Assembly: GCA_016719395.1 (NCBI GenBank)
Contig: JADJZF010000006.1
Coordinates: 215,001 to 275,877, forward strand
DNA: 60,877 nucleotides
Reading direction: 5' to 3'
From: Candidatus Amarobacter glycogenicus
GTDB taxonomy: Bacteria; Chloroflexota; Dehalococcoidia; Tepidiformales; Tepidiformaceae
Positions 1-10,594 of the stretch are shown here, piece after piece. Under the pieces are notes generated by a model, which made no database searches, had not been told where the DNA came from, and saw nothing but the letters and a program-made list of their open reading frames with translations. Position 1 is the stretch's first letter, and every line of letters starts with the position of its first letter. Position numbers and translations under genes: made by a program.

Positions 1-74
1 GGCCGTAGCTTAGTTGGGAGAGCGCCGCCTTTGCACGGCGGAGGTCAGGAGTTCGAATCTCCTCGGCTCCACCA
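1..74 (+). tRNA. tRNA-Ala(TGC), 5' end cut by the window
   Basis: Cloverleaf with TGC anticodon in the loop CTTTGCACG, T-arm GTTCGAATC and an encoded 3' CCA. The acceptor 5' strand begins at base 3 (GGCCG pairs with CGGCT near the 3' end), so two bases lie before the window. Its position before a 23S gene is that of a 16S-23S spacer tRNA, so a 16S gene is expected just upstream. Confidence 0.95.
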
Positions 75-167
75 ACATCCAGGCTATGGCCTCGAAGGCC
101 GGGACGAACGAGGGAACCGCGATAGCAGGCGAGACAGACTAGCCACCTCATAGAGCAACGGAAGGAC

Positions 168-200
168 ACCGGTCCGCCGCTGCGGGCCGGTTTTGTTTTG
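168..200 (+). terminator. Terminator-like hairpin inside the tRNA-Ala/23S spacer
   Basis: ACCGGTCCGC (168-177) pairs with GCGGGCCGGT (182-191) with one G-T wobble and a 4-nt loop, followed directly by TTTGTTTTG. This has intrinsic-terminator form but lies between tRNA-Ala and 23S, where termination would uncouple the two large rRNAs. It may be read through by rRNA antitermination, or may set rRNA ratios. Confidence 0.5.
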
Positions 201-294
201 TCCGGGCTATCCAGGGATCTCACGAGTTTCGAAATCGGCCACTGCTCCAGGCAGTGGCCGGCGGCGAAGCCGGAAACCACCAGGAGACTGGTGG

Positions 295-332
295 GCGCAC
301 TTTAAGAACTGAAGAGCGAAGAAACTGCATCC
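295..332 (+). repeat. 5' arm of the 23S processing stem
   Basis: The segment around AACTGAAGAGCGAAGAA is complementary, with a few bulges, to 3375-3413 just past the 23S 3' end. Together they form a stem of about 35 bp bracketing the whole 23S, the form of an RNase III maturation stem. Bases 201-294 upstream hold further short hairpins (for example GCCACTGC with GCAGTGGC) and no gene. Confidence 0.8.
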
Positions 333-400
333 GCGATGGGTGTGCACCGACATGCGCACACATCGCAATAGGCAATTCATAGATATCGAGTCTTAATGTA

Positions 401-3345
<2,945 letters not shown>

Positions 3346-3374
3346 ATATTGAAGACTCGGTCCCTATGAGTTCC

Positions 3375-3413
3375 GGGTGCAGTTCTTCGCTCTTCAGTTC
3401 CTTAAAGGCGCGC
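3375..3413 (+). repeat. 3' arm of the 23S processing stem
   Basis: Reverse complement of 295-332 (core TTCTTCGCTCTTCAGTT). It lies 30 nt after the 23S 3' end and 19 nt before tRNA-fMet, so cleavage here would release the pre-23S from the downstream tRNA. Confidence 0.8.
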
Positions 3414-3431
3414 AATCCCGCCGCCTTCCAC

Positions 3432-3506
3432 CGCGGGGTGGAGCAGTGGCAGCTCGTCGGGCTCATAACCCGAAGGTCAGGGGTTCGAATCCCTTCCCCG
3501 CTACCA
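3432..3506 (+). tRNA. Initiator tRNA-Met (CAT)
   Basis: Acceptor CGCGGGG against CCCCGCT leaves position 1 (C) unpaired with position 72 (T), and the anticodon stem carries three consecutive G-C pairs (GGG / CCC) around CTCATAA. Both are hallmarks of initiator rather than elongator tRNA-Met. 3' CCA is encoded. It occupies the place where a 5S gene would usually be found. Confidence 0.95.
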
Positions 3507-3515
3507 ATCTACTTG

Positions 3516-3550
3516 ATGGCCCTCCCTTCTCGGGGAGGGCCATTTCGTTT
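3516..3550 (+). terminator. Intrinsic terminator of the rRNA/tRNA locus
   Basis: ATGGCCCTCCC (3516-3526) pairs perfectly with GGGAGGGCCAT (3533-3543) around a 6-nt loop and is followed by TTCGTTT, 10 nt after tRNA-fMet. Confidence 0.85.
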
Positions 3551-4215
3551 CCCGGTTGTCCCGCAAAGGCGAGTAACCCTTGCCGCCGGCAGTGGCTTTC
3601 GAAGCGCGCCGGTGCGGGGCGCGGTTTCTCCAGCCGCGTCGGCGCGCCGGCACTCGGGTTCTGCGCAGTTGGAGCGGTCCTTCCGAACCTTCCGGGGGCG
3701 CCGGCAGCTTCCCAATTCCGGCCGCTGAGGGGTGCCCCAGGAGAGCCCTCCTCGCCGTGCGCCAACTCGGGGCACCGGCTTTCGGTTCGTGGTGCGTGCT
3801 TCGTGGGTCCCCCAAAGGGCGGTCTTCCGTCAGTGGCCGAGGCCCGGTGATACCGTGAGCTTCTGAGGTGGGCACATGCGAGGTCCGCGGTGCAAGGGCC
3901 CACCAGGGGCCGAGTCACCCTTGGTCACGATGCCGTCGGGTGACGCAGTGGGCAGCGGAGGGGATTCGGCAGTCGGCAGGCCGTGATGGCGCCTACAAAG
4001 TTCCGCTTGGTGATGGAGGCCGAGGGGCGGAAGGGGAACGTCGGCGGCGGCCCTGGCTGGGGCCATCCGGCGAGCTACCCCGAGGGCGAACTGGTGTGTT
4101 GTTCCCTGATCGCAACCAGGGCCAGGGGCTCGCTTCCGACGCGGAGCGCGCCCAGGAGAGGTTCGCGTCGTCGCCGCTCGCGCCGCCAGGCGTCGAAGAG
4201 GTGAGTCCTTGAGTG
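3551..4215. other. Hairpin-rich region without a convincing gene
   Basis: About 660 bases with no protein of recognisable composition. Open frames overlap on all strands and look like GC-rich noise; the best, 3983-4204 (+, 73 codons, starting MAPTKFRLVMEAEG), has a basic low-complexity tail and no strong start signal. There are strong local palindromes: GCGCGCCG (3604) with CGGCGCGC (3640) enclosing CGCGG/CCGCG, and GGTGCCCC (3731) with GGGGCACC (3769). I looked for 5S, SRP RNA and tmRNA signatures and found none. A structured RNA or a decayed region are both possible. Confidence 0.4.
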
Positions 4216-4227
4216 GGGCTGGACTGG

Positions 4228-4755
4228 CTAGTTGGTGTCCAGGCTGCGTGTGAGGGCCGTGACACCCGCCAGCACTGTGCCCATGACTATCCCGGCCGCC
4301 AGCGCACCAGCGACCGCCTGCCAGAGCGGTAGCCGGCTCGAGACGTCGAACAGCAGGCTTCCGCTGGGGTGGGTCGAACAGTCGAACTTCAGCGCACCTT
4401 CGCCGGGGGGAATCTGGAGAGTCGTGGTCTCGCCCGGTGCGATGCTCGCCCAGGCTACGAAGTGCGTGACGTCGTCACGGTTGACTACTGTTAGGGTTCC
4501 CCCGCGCCGGAGCTTGATTTCCGAGGGTTGCGAGACGGGATATCCGTTTGCGATCGCCTCGGCCGTCCCGGGCGCGATGACCATTTCGCTTGCGTCGAGG
4601 CCGGTGCCTTGCGCGCGCAGCGCCGCCCACCAGGCGAGCGACACCAGCAGCGCGCCGGCCGTGCAGACGAGCAGCCAGCCCGCAAGGAGCTTCAGCCCGG
4701 GAGGGAGCAGCAACGGCATTCCCGGCATGGCGCGGGGCGCCTGCTGAACTTGCAT
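4228..4755 (-). CDS. Membrane-anchored cupredoxin-like protein of the oxidase operon
   Basis: 175 residues with an N-terminal membrane segment (about 15-45), an extracytoplasmic cupredoxin-like beta domain (about 60-140) and a second membrane segment near the C-terminus (about 147-168). The likely copper-site residues are the His of VTHFVAW and the Cys and His of DCSTHPSG. The usual axial Met after the C-terminal loop is absent (GSLLF instead of GM). It follows coxIII by 4 nt, so it is probably the last gene of the operon and may carry electrons to, or help metallate, the oxidase. That role is inferred from fold and position; a structural accessory without copper cannot be excluded. Confidence 0.7.
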   Translation of the reverse strand: MQVQQAPRAMPGMPLLLPPGLKLLAGWLLVCTAGALLVSLAWWAALRAQGTGLDASEMVIAPGTAEAIANGYPVSQPSEIKLRRGGTLTVVNRDDVTHFVAWASIAPGETTTLQIPPGEGALKFDCSTHPSGSLLFDVSSRLPLWQAVAGALAAGIVMGTVLAGVTALTRSLDTN

Positions 4756-4759
4756 TGGT

Positions 4760-5326
4760 CTAGCTGCCGACCAGGTAGAGCGCGGGGTAGAAGAAGACCC
4801 AGACCACGTCGACGAAGTGCCAATACATCACGGTGCCCGAAATGCCCCAGTGATTCTTGCTGTCGAACCGGCCCTTTCGGGCGAGGTTCCAGGCGAGGGC
4901 GAGGAACCCGATACCGCTCACGACGTGGGCCGCGTGGATGCCGGTCATCGTGAAGAAGACGGTGCCGAAGGCCTCTTCGCGGCTGAAGTGCGCGGTGGCC
5001 CATTCGTAGGCGACGCCGCCCGCGAAGAGGGTGCCCAGGACGATGGTGAGCAGCAGCATCTGGTGGCAGAGCCGGGAGTTCCCCTTTTCCATAGCCGTCT
5101 CAGCCGTGAAGGCGGTCACACTGCTCAACAGGAGTACGATCGTGATGACCAGGCCAAGTTGCTGGTCGACGTGTTCCTGGTGAATGCCTTCGAGGAAGAA
5201 GCGACTCGAGAGCAACAGCCCGAAGATGACGCTTTCCGAGAAGAAGAACAGCCAGAGACCGATTCGATTGAGGACCAGCGGGTTGTGATGCGCCGGTGCG
5301 TGTTCTGCGGGGGCCTGGACAGCCAT
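4760..5326 (-). CDS. ctaE: Cytochrome c oxidase subunit III
   Basis: 188 residues with five predicted membrane helices, opening MAVQAPAEHAPAHHNP and containing the subunit III signature WLFFFSESVIFG and, later, FGTVFFTMTGIHAAHV. The short, five-helix form is common in bacterial aa3-type oxidases. I use the ATG at 5326 rather than an upstream one because GAGGAGG lies just before it and the start overlaps the coxIV stop by one base (TAATG), so the two are translationally coupled. Subunit III supports proton uptake and stability of the subunit I core in the cytoplasmic membrane. Confidence 0.95.
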   Translation of the reverse strand: MAVQAPAEHAPAHHNPLVLNRIGLWLFFFSESVIFGLLLSSRFFLEGIHQEHVDQQLGLVITIVLLLSSVTAFTAETAMEKGNSRLCHQMLLLTIVLGTLFAGGVAYEWATAHFSREEAFGTVFFTMTGIHAAHVVSGIGFLALAWNLARKGRFDSKNHWGISGTVMYWHFVDVVWVFFYPALYLVGS

Positions 5327-5541
5327 TAGTGAGCCTCCTCGCGCCAGAGGCGGTAAATGTGCATGAAGTACTGGATGATGAGCCATGCCTTCACCACAGC
5401 GGCGAAGGCGAGGCCCAGGAAACGAGCCGTGTCGTTTTCGAGTCCCACGGCGAAGATGTATTCAGCGATGGTCCAGATGGCGAGGAAGACCGCCACCACG
5501 TAGCCCTTCTGAAATGCTCCGAGAGAGTTAAACGCTCCCAA
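5326..5541 (-). CDS. ctaF: Cytochrome c oxidase subunit IV (prokaryotic type)
   Basis: 71 residues, starting MGAFNSLGAFQKGY, with two to three hydrophobic helices and ending HIYRLWREEAH. Size, two central helices and position between subunits I and III match the small bacterial subunit IV (COX4_pro type). Its stop codon shares one base with the coxIII start. It likely stabilises the oxidase in the membrane. Family assignment rests on context more than on strongly conserved residues. Confidence 0.85.
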   Translation of the reverse strand: MGAFNSLGAFQKGYVVAVFLAIWTIAEYIFAVGLENDTARFLGLAFAAVVKAWLIIQYFMHIYRLWREEAH

Positions 5542-5600
5542 GTGATGCCTCCGACAATCGAATCAGTGTGAGGTGGTTGCTGAGCCGCGTTCGTGCCGGC

Positions 5601-7475
5601 CTAACCACCGCCCCCTCCTCCGCCACCGCCCCCGGCGGGGGAGGCCGCATGGGCGCCGCCGGTCTGGGGGAACGTCGCGTGAGGCGGCTTCGGGAGCCCG
5701 TAGTCGTACGGGTGGCCCGTGACCTCCGGGAGCACCGGGAAGTTCTCAAGCGGCGGCGGCGAACTTGTCTGCCATTCCAGGGTGCGGGCGTGCCACGGGT
5801 TCGCCTCGGCCACTTCGCCCCGGATCCAGCTGTTGATCATGTTGTAGATGAACACGAGGAAGCTCGCGCCAAGGAGGAAAGCCGAGATACTGACCGCCAG
5901 GTTCACCGGCTGGTAAACCTCCGGATAGTCCGCGATACGCCGGTTCATCCCCTGGATGCCCGGCCAGTGCATGACCATGAAGGTGACGTTGAAGCCGATG
6001 AACATCCACCAGAAGTGGAGCTTCGCGAGCCGCTCGTTGTACATCCGGCCCGTCATTTTCGGGAACCAGTAGTAGATGCCCGCGAACAGCCCGAAGATCT
6101 CGCCGCCGACGATGGTGTAATGGAAGTGCGCCACCACGAAGTACGTGTCGTGCAGGTGGATGTCCGTCGGTACGTCCGCCAGGAAGATGCCGGTGACACC
6201 GCCACAGGCGAAGTTGAAGATCACGGCCATGGCAAACAGCATCGGCGCCGTGAGCCACAGGCGGCCCATCCAGATCGTCCCCAGGGCGCAAAGGAAGATC
6301 AGGCCCGTTGGGACCGAGATCGCCTCCGTCATGATCAGGAACGGACCGTGAAGGAAGTTCGGCATGCCCGAGGTGAACATGTGGTGTGCCCAGACGACGC
6401 CGCTCAGACCGAGGATGCCCATGAACGCGCCCACCGCGTACCGGTAGGCGTAGAAGGGCTTTCGCGAGAAGTGAGCGATGACTTCCAGCGCGATGCCGAA
6501 TCCCGGGATGACCATGATGTACACGGCCGGGTGTGAGTAGAACCAGAACACGTGCTCGTAGAGCAGCGGGTCGCCGCCGTTGCTCGCATCGAAGAAGCTC
6601 ATCCCGCCGATGCGGTCCAGCGTCACCATCAGCATGGCCGTTGCGAAACCCTGCGTGTAGAGCAAGGCAAGCCACGAAGTCACGAACATCGACCAGACAA
6701 AGACCGGCAAGCGGCCCCAGGTCATGCCCGGCGCGCGCATGCAGACAATCGTCACGAGGAAGTTCAGGGCGCCCAGGATCGAAGTCAGGCCGACCGTGAT
6801 GATCGCCAGGTTGAAGAACGTTTGGCCGGTCTGTGTCACCACCGAGAGTGGCGGATACGCCGTCCAGCCGGCTTCCAGTCCGCCGACGAATGGTGTTGTC
6901 AGCAGCATCACCGCCGCCGGCGGGACCATCCAGTAGGTCAGCGCGTTCAGCCGGGGGAAGGCCATGTCTTCGGCCCCGATCATCAACGGCACCACGTAGT
7001 TGCCGAGGGCACCAATCACCGTGCCGACCGCCACCGCGACCATCAGGATGCCGTGCAGCGACATGATCGAGTTGTACTGGGCCTTATCGAAGAACTGCAG
7101 CCCATTGGTCGCCAGTTCGGCCCGGATCAGCAGCGCGAGCGCCCCGGCCAGGAAGAACACGATCAGGAAGGTCACGCCGTACTGGATTCCGATGACCTTA
7201 TGGTCGGTGTTAAACGTGAAGTAGCGCCCCCACCCATCGTGCTGAGACGGGGTGGTCGGGAGGCCGAACCATTCTTTCCCCCACCGGCCCCACATCCCCA
7301 CGCCCATCAACCAGCCGGAGAGGCCGAACATGTAGCCGATCGTGACATTGAGGTCGCGCTCCCAGACCTCCTCGAAGCCGAACATCCAGCGGAAAAGCGC
7401 CGCGACAGAAATGCCGAGGTAGAAGCCGAGTAGGCCGAGGGCCAGGCCCGCGAAAACCGAATTGAATCGATGCAT
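5601..7475 (-). CDS. ctaD: Cytochrome c oxidase subunit I, A2-type heme-copper oxidase
   Basis: 624 residues, catalytic subunit that reduces oxygen at the heme a3-CuB centre. Visible ligands are His141 (MSLHGILMV, heme a), His315 and Tyr319 (YSHPAVY, CuB and cross-link), His364-His365 (WAHHMF, CuB), His450 (heme a3) and His452 (heme a) in HDTYFVVAHFH. The D-channel Glu of A1 oxidases (HPEVY) is replaced by the Tyr-Ser pair of YSHPAVY, the mark of A2-type enzymes. About 90 extra N-terminal residues add two membrane helices, and the C-terminus ends in a run of glycines. It starts 3 nt after the coxII stop. Confidence 0.97.
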   Translation of the reverse strand: MHRFNSVFAGLALGLLGFYLGISVAALFRWMFGFEEVWERDLNVTIGYMFGLSGWLMGVGMWGRWGKEWFGLPTTPSQHDGWGRYFTFNTDHKVIGIQYGVTFLIVFFLAGALALLIRAELATNGLQFFDKAQYNSIMSLHGILMVAVAVGTVIGALGNYVVPLMIGAEDMAFPRLNALTYWMVPPAAVMLLTTPFVGGLEAGWTAYPPLSVVTQTGQTFFNLAIITVGLTSILGALNFLVTIVCMRAPGMTWGRLPVFVWSMFVTSWLALLYTQGFATAMLMVTLDRIGGMSFFDASNGGDPLLYEHVFWFYSHPAVYIMVIPGFGIALEVIAHFSRKPFYAYRYAVGAFMGILGLSGVVWAHHMFTSGMPNFLHGPFLIMTEAISVPTGLIFLCALGTIWMGRLWLTAPMLFAMAVIFNFACGGVTGIFLADVPTDIHLHDTYFVVAHFHYTIVGGEIFGLFAGIYYWFPKMTGRMYNERLAKLHFWWMFIGFNVTFMVMHWPGIQGMNRRIADYPEVYQPVNLAVSISAFLLGASFLVFIYNMINSWIRGEVAEANPWHARTLEWQTSSPPPLENFPVLPEVTGHPYDYGLPKPPHATFPQTGGAHAASPAGGGGGGGGGG

Positions 7476-7478
7476 GGT

Positions 7479-8246
7479 CTATTGCCCCTTCGCCGCTACG
7501 GTCTTGGAGTCCACCCAGTCCTTGAACTCCTGCTGCGACACGACCCGCACCGGGAACTGCATGCCCGAATGGTCGAGTCCGCAGAGTTCGGCACATTGGA
7601 CGCGGAAAGCCGTGTCGTCGTTGAAGTTGCCTTCAGTCGTCGGCTTCACCGTGAAGAAGGTCGTCCGGCCCGGGACCGCGTCAATCTTCATGCGGAACGC
7701 GGGGATCCAGTAGGAGTGCAGCACATCGGCAGCATCGACATCGAAACGGATGACCGTGTCCACCGGCAGGACCAGTTCGTTACCGGCGCCTTTGACCGAG
7801 ATGCCGCTCTCCGGGTATTCGAACTCCCAGAACCACTGGTATCCGATCGCGTGAACCACCAGCTCGGCATCGTATTCGCCCCAACCGTTGCCGCTGCGCT
7901 CCTTGTTCAGCGCAGCCAGCCCCGTCATTCCCGGGAAGATCATCACGAACACCGCGAGGGCTGCCGTCAGGCCAACCCAGACGCGCGGGCCGGTGCCCAC
8001 GCCGAGGAAGGTGGCGCCAGTCTCCTCCCGGTCATTCGACCGGAAATTGAGCATGGCATAGGCGAGTACCGCGATGACGAATGCGAAGACGGGCGTACCC
8101 ATCGCGACGAGGATCAGGAAGATCCTGTCGAAGTCCTCCGCTTCGTGCGATCCGACGGTGGGGAACCAGTCGAGGAAGATGGTTGCCTCCCCGACCGCTG
8201 TGAGGAGTGCCCACAGTAGAACTGCTGATACGACGTGACGAGTCAC
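7479..8246 (-). CDS. ctaC: Cytochrome c oxidase subunit II (CuA)
   Basis: About 255 residues. Two N-terminal membrane helices are followed by a CuA domain with His182, then CAELCGLDHSGM carrying Cys223, Cys227, His231 and Met234 (counted from the upstream ATG). The aromatic electron-entry patch GYQWFWEF is present. There is no fused cytochrome c domain. An ATG exists at 8261 but has no ribosome site and lies against a hairpin; I prefer the GTG at 8246, which has GGAG 6 nt upstream. First gene of the II-I-IV-III operon; receives electrons from cytochrome c or a cupredoxin. Confidence 0.95.
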   Translation of the reverse strand: MTRHVVSAVLLWALLTAVGEATIFLDWFPTVGSHEAEDFDRIFLILVAMGTPVFAFVIAVLAYAMLNFRSNDREETGATFLGVGTGPRVWVGLTAALAVFVMIFPGMTGLAALNKERSGNGWGEYDAELVVHAIGYQWFWEFEYPESGISVKGAGNELVLPVDTVIRFDVDAADVLHSYWIPAFRMKIDAVPGRTTFFTVKPTTEGNFNDDTAFRVQCAELCGLDHSGMQFPVRVVSQQEFKDWVDSKTVAAKGQ

Positions 8247-8263
8247 CAAATTCTCCGGCATGG

Positions 8264-8311
8264 TTCCGGGCGAAACCCGGACGTTAGGCGTTATTTACAC
8301 AGTGCCTAACG
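8264..8311 (-). promoter_or_regulatory. Candidate promoter/operator and leader hairpin of the cox operon
   Basis: CGTTAGGC (8282-8289) and GCCTAACG (8304-8311) form a perfect 8-bp inverted repeat with a 14-nt spacer. Read on the minus strand the spacer holds TGTGTAAATA, a possible extended -10. Closer to the gene, TCCGGG/CCCGGA (8265-8281) forms a small hairpin just before the upstream ATG. Arrangement suggests a repressor site over the promoter; no regulator is identified. The rest of 8312-8499 shows nothing I can name. Confidence 0.4.
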
Positions 8312-8499
8312 AACCATGCAAGCCCGGGTGAATTCCGGCTGCGAGATGCCCTCCGTTCCCGCATCTCCAATGTCCACGGACGGCCAGTCGCTATGCGGTC
8401 CCGTGTCACTGACCATTTTGAACTCCCGCCCAGCGACGTTACTTTTCCGGCCTCGCCACGTTTACCGCGGGCACACCACTTCGCAAGGGACACGCAACA

Positions 8500-8907
8500 G
8501 TGAAAAGCAAACTCGGACACATCGAACTCAAGATCGATACCGCCAACACCGGCTTCTACAAGGAGCTCCTGGGCTTCCTCGGCTGGGAAACCATTTGGGA
8601 AGGCGAAGGAATGCTCGGTCTTGGCGGCAGCGACGGCGCCAGCCTCTGGTTTGGGAGCGGCGCCAACGCTGCAGTCAACGACTACGACGGCCGAGGCGTG
8701 AACCACCTCGGGATCTCGGTCGATTCCCAGGCCGATGTTGATGCATTCGCGGCGTACCTCAGCGGAAAGGGCGTGCCGGCGCTGTTCGAGACCCCTCGCC
8801 ACCGGCCCGAGTTTGCGGGCGCCGAAGACCAGACGTACTACCAGGTCATGTTCGAATCGCCGGACCGCATCCTCTTTGAAGTGGTTTACTCCGGCCCGAA
8901 GCAGTAG
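8500..8907 (+). CDS. VOC-family (glyoxalase/bleomycin-resistance fold) protein
   Basis: 135 residues forming a single vicinal-oxygen-chelate domain: HIELKI opening strand, FYKELLGFLGWETIW, a second module starting VNHLGISVDS, and the closing strand ILFEVVYSG. Candidate metal ligands are the His of GHIEL, the His of NHLGI and the terminal Glu of LFEVV. GTG start at 8500 with AGGGA upstream. Substrate cannot be told; such proteins include glyoxalases, dioxygenases and binding proteins. Divergent from the cox operon. Confidence 0.85.
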   Translation: MKSKLGHIELKIDTANTGFYKELLGFLGWETIWEGEGMLGLGGSDGASLWFGSGANAAVNDYDGRGVNHLGISVDSQADVDAFAAYLSGKGVPALFETPRHRPEFAGAEDQTYYQVMFESPDRILFEVVYSGPKQ

Positions 8908-8999
8908 CTCGGGTCTGTCAGTAACTAGCGGCCAGAGGCCGTCAGGTCCGTTCGCCTGTGCTCGCTACAAACCGTTACGCTGGAAGCCGGAGGTGGCGG

Positions 9000-9812
9000 T
9001 TGGCTGATGTCCTCGCACCCGGGCTTTGGTGGCTCCACGGCACTCGTGGTTCGAACGTCTACCTCGTTGAGGCCGACGACGGTCGCCTGGCTCTTGTCGA
9101 TACGGGTTTCGGATCGAGCTCGGGAGCGATCCTCGAGGAGATCCATGCTCTCGGCGGTAAGCTCGCCGCCGTACTGCTGACGCACCTCCACCGCGATCAC
9201 ACCGGCGCGGCCGCCGCCGTGCGAGCGGCGACCGGTGCCCTCGTCCACCTCGGGCGCGGCGACTGTCTCCAGCGCGGCGACGGCTACATCCTTCACCCGG
9301 CGGTTGGCCGGACGCATGTCCTGCGGCGAATGAGCGGCCGCACCCACCGCGTCCCGAGGGAAGATACCGTCGTCGATGTCGTGATGACCGGGGAAGTGGA
9401 AGTCCTTCCCGGCATTCGTGCCGTGCCCGTGGCCGGTCACACCCCCGGAGCCTACTGCTTCCTTGTCGACCGGCTGGATGCGGCATTCGTTGGCGACCTC
9501 GTCATCAGCCATGGGGGAGAGCTCACGCGTTCGATGAAGTTCGCCAACAGCGACGATGCCGCCTACCTGGAGTCCATTCGCCAGTTCGCGGTCATCGCGC
9601 CGGGTGCAGGTCTGCCGGGCCACGGCGCTCCCGTCATGCAGGGCTTCGGCGATGCTCTCCGCGGGCTGGCGGAACTCCCCCGGAGGCGCGGGTTTGCCCC
9701 CAGCATCGAGCGCGCCCTGCGGCTGGCACGTTTCACGAAGGGAATGTCCGCCACGCGCTCTGCTCCGGAGTCCCGGGGCGAAGAACGGGCGACCGGCCCC
9801 CGCGAAAACTGA
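9000..9812 (+). CDS. Metallo-beta-lactamase-fold hydrolase
   Basis: About 270 residues with the dinuclear zinc site of the family: THLHRDHTG (HxHxDH), the His of AGHTPGA, the Asp of FVGDLV and the distal His of LPGHGAPV. Best resembles Zn-dependent hydrolases of the glyoxalase II-like group; substrate unknown. I place the start at TTG 9000 because GGAGGTGG lies 4 nt upstream; the frame is open to a GTG at 8958 whose extra 14 residues look non-native. The tail after residue 240 is basic and probably disordered. Confidence 0.85.
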   Translation: MADVLAPGLWWLHGTRGSNVYLVEADDGRLALVDTGFGSSSGAILEEIHALGGKLAAVLLTHLHRDHTGAAAAVRAATGALVHLGRGDCLQRGDGYILHPAVGRTHVLRRMSGRTHRVPREDTVVDVVMTGEVEVLPGIRAVPVAGHTPGAYCFLVDRLDAAFVGDLVISHGGELTRSMKFANSDDAAYLESIRQFAVIAPGAGLPGHGAPVMQGFGDALRGLAELPRRRGFAPSIERALRLARFTKGMSATRSAPESRGEERATGPREN

Positions 9813-9844
9813 GTCACTGCGTTCCGCCGATAACCGGTGCCGCG

Positions 9845-9850
9845 TAAAGT
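9845..9850 (+). promoter_or_regulatory. -10 element of a leaderless gene
   Basis: TAAAGT ends 7 nt before the ATG at 9858, so transcription should begin at or next to the start codon. Confidence 0.5.
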
Positions 9851-9857
9851 GCGCCGC

Positions 9858-10589
9858 ATGAAGCCCTACGTGCTCGTGATCGGCCATGCCTGCGCAGCAG
9901 GCGAAGCCCCTGCCAACACCCTCGCCGGCCTGCGGGCCTGCCTCGAATGCGGCGCCGAAGCGATGGAAATTGACGTCCAGCTCTGCGCCGATGGCGTCCC
10001 CATCTTGATGCACGACGATACCGTCGACCGTACGACCAACCTGTCCGGGCCCGTACGCGAAAGGACGCTTGCCGAACTGCAGGCCGCGGATGCAGGCGCC
10101 GGTGAGTTCGTCCCGACACTCGACCAGGTCCTCGCCCTCGCTGCCGGGAAGCTCACCGTCATGTGCGAACTCAAGGCGACGCCGGGCGCTCCCGAGCAGG
10201 ATCAGGCCTGTGTCGATGCGGTTGTCGAGGTGATCCGCCGGCACAATGCCGAGTCGTGGACCGCGATCCACTCGTTCAACCCGGTCATGGTCGAACGCGC
10301 CCGTGCAACCGAGCCGCGAGTTTCGGCGACGATCATCACCGGCCCGGTCCAGGGCGACCTGGTCGACCGCCTACTGGGTGGGTTGCTGAAACGCGATGGC
10401 CAGGCAATCTCCGTCGAGCACCATTGCGTCGACCGGTCGCTGGTTGAGAAGGCGAAACGGCGCCAGGTGAGCGTCTGGACCTGGACTGTGGACAACCCGG
10501 ATGACTGGGCGCGAGTGGTGGAAGCCGGAGTCGACGGGATCATCACGAATGTGCCGCACAAGCTCCGCGAGTGGCTTGGCGCGTTGTAA
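9858..10589 (+). CDS. Glycerophosphodiester phosphodiesterase-like protein
   Basis: 243 residues with a GDPD TIM-barrel: MEIDVQLCADGVPILMHD carries the catalytic Glu, Asp and His, followed by the DRTTN, CELK and VWTWTVDN motifs, ending in GIITNVP as in the family. The first motif is unusual: His is present (IGHACAAGE) but the HRG and PENT signatures are HAC and PANT. Hydrolysis of glycerophosphodiesters is the family activity; the altered first loop makes substrate or activity uncertain. Start chosen at 9858 because the -10 element fits a leaderless start there and the seven earlier residues are not family-like. Converges on the DUF2207 gene 5 bp away. Confidence 0.85.
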   Translation: MKPYVLVIGHACAAGEAPANTLAGLRACLECGAEAMEIDVQLCADGVPILMHDDTVDRTTNLSGPVRERTLAELQAADAGAGEFVPTLDQVLALAAGKLTVMCELKATPGAPEQDQACVDAVVEVIRRHNAESWTAIHSFNPVMVERARATEPRVSATIITGPVQGDLVDRLLGGLLKRDGQAISVEHHCVDRSLVEKAKRRQVSVWTWTVDNPDDWARVVEAGVDGIITNVPHKLREWLGAL

Positions 10590-10594
10590 CGCTG

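Noticed and set aside
3868..4212. Open frames of 70-150 codons in 3377-4265
   Set aside because: Overlap one another on both strands, Arg/Pro/Gly-rich, no family features and no start signals; treated as non-coding.
3551..4215. 5S rRNA, SRP RNA, tmRNA or 6S RNA
   Set aside because: None of the conserved sequence blocks of these RNAs could be found.
6552..7433. Long plus-strand frames opposite coxI, coxII and other genes
   Set aside because: Shadow frames rich in Arg/Asp/His; the minus strand encodes complete oxidase subunits.
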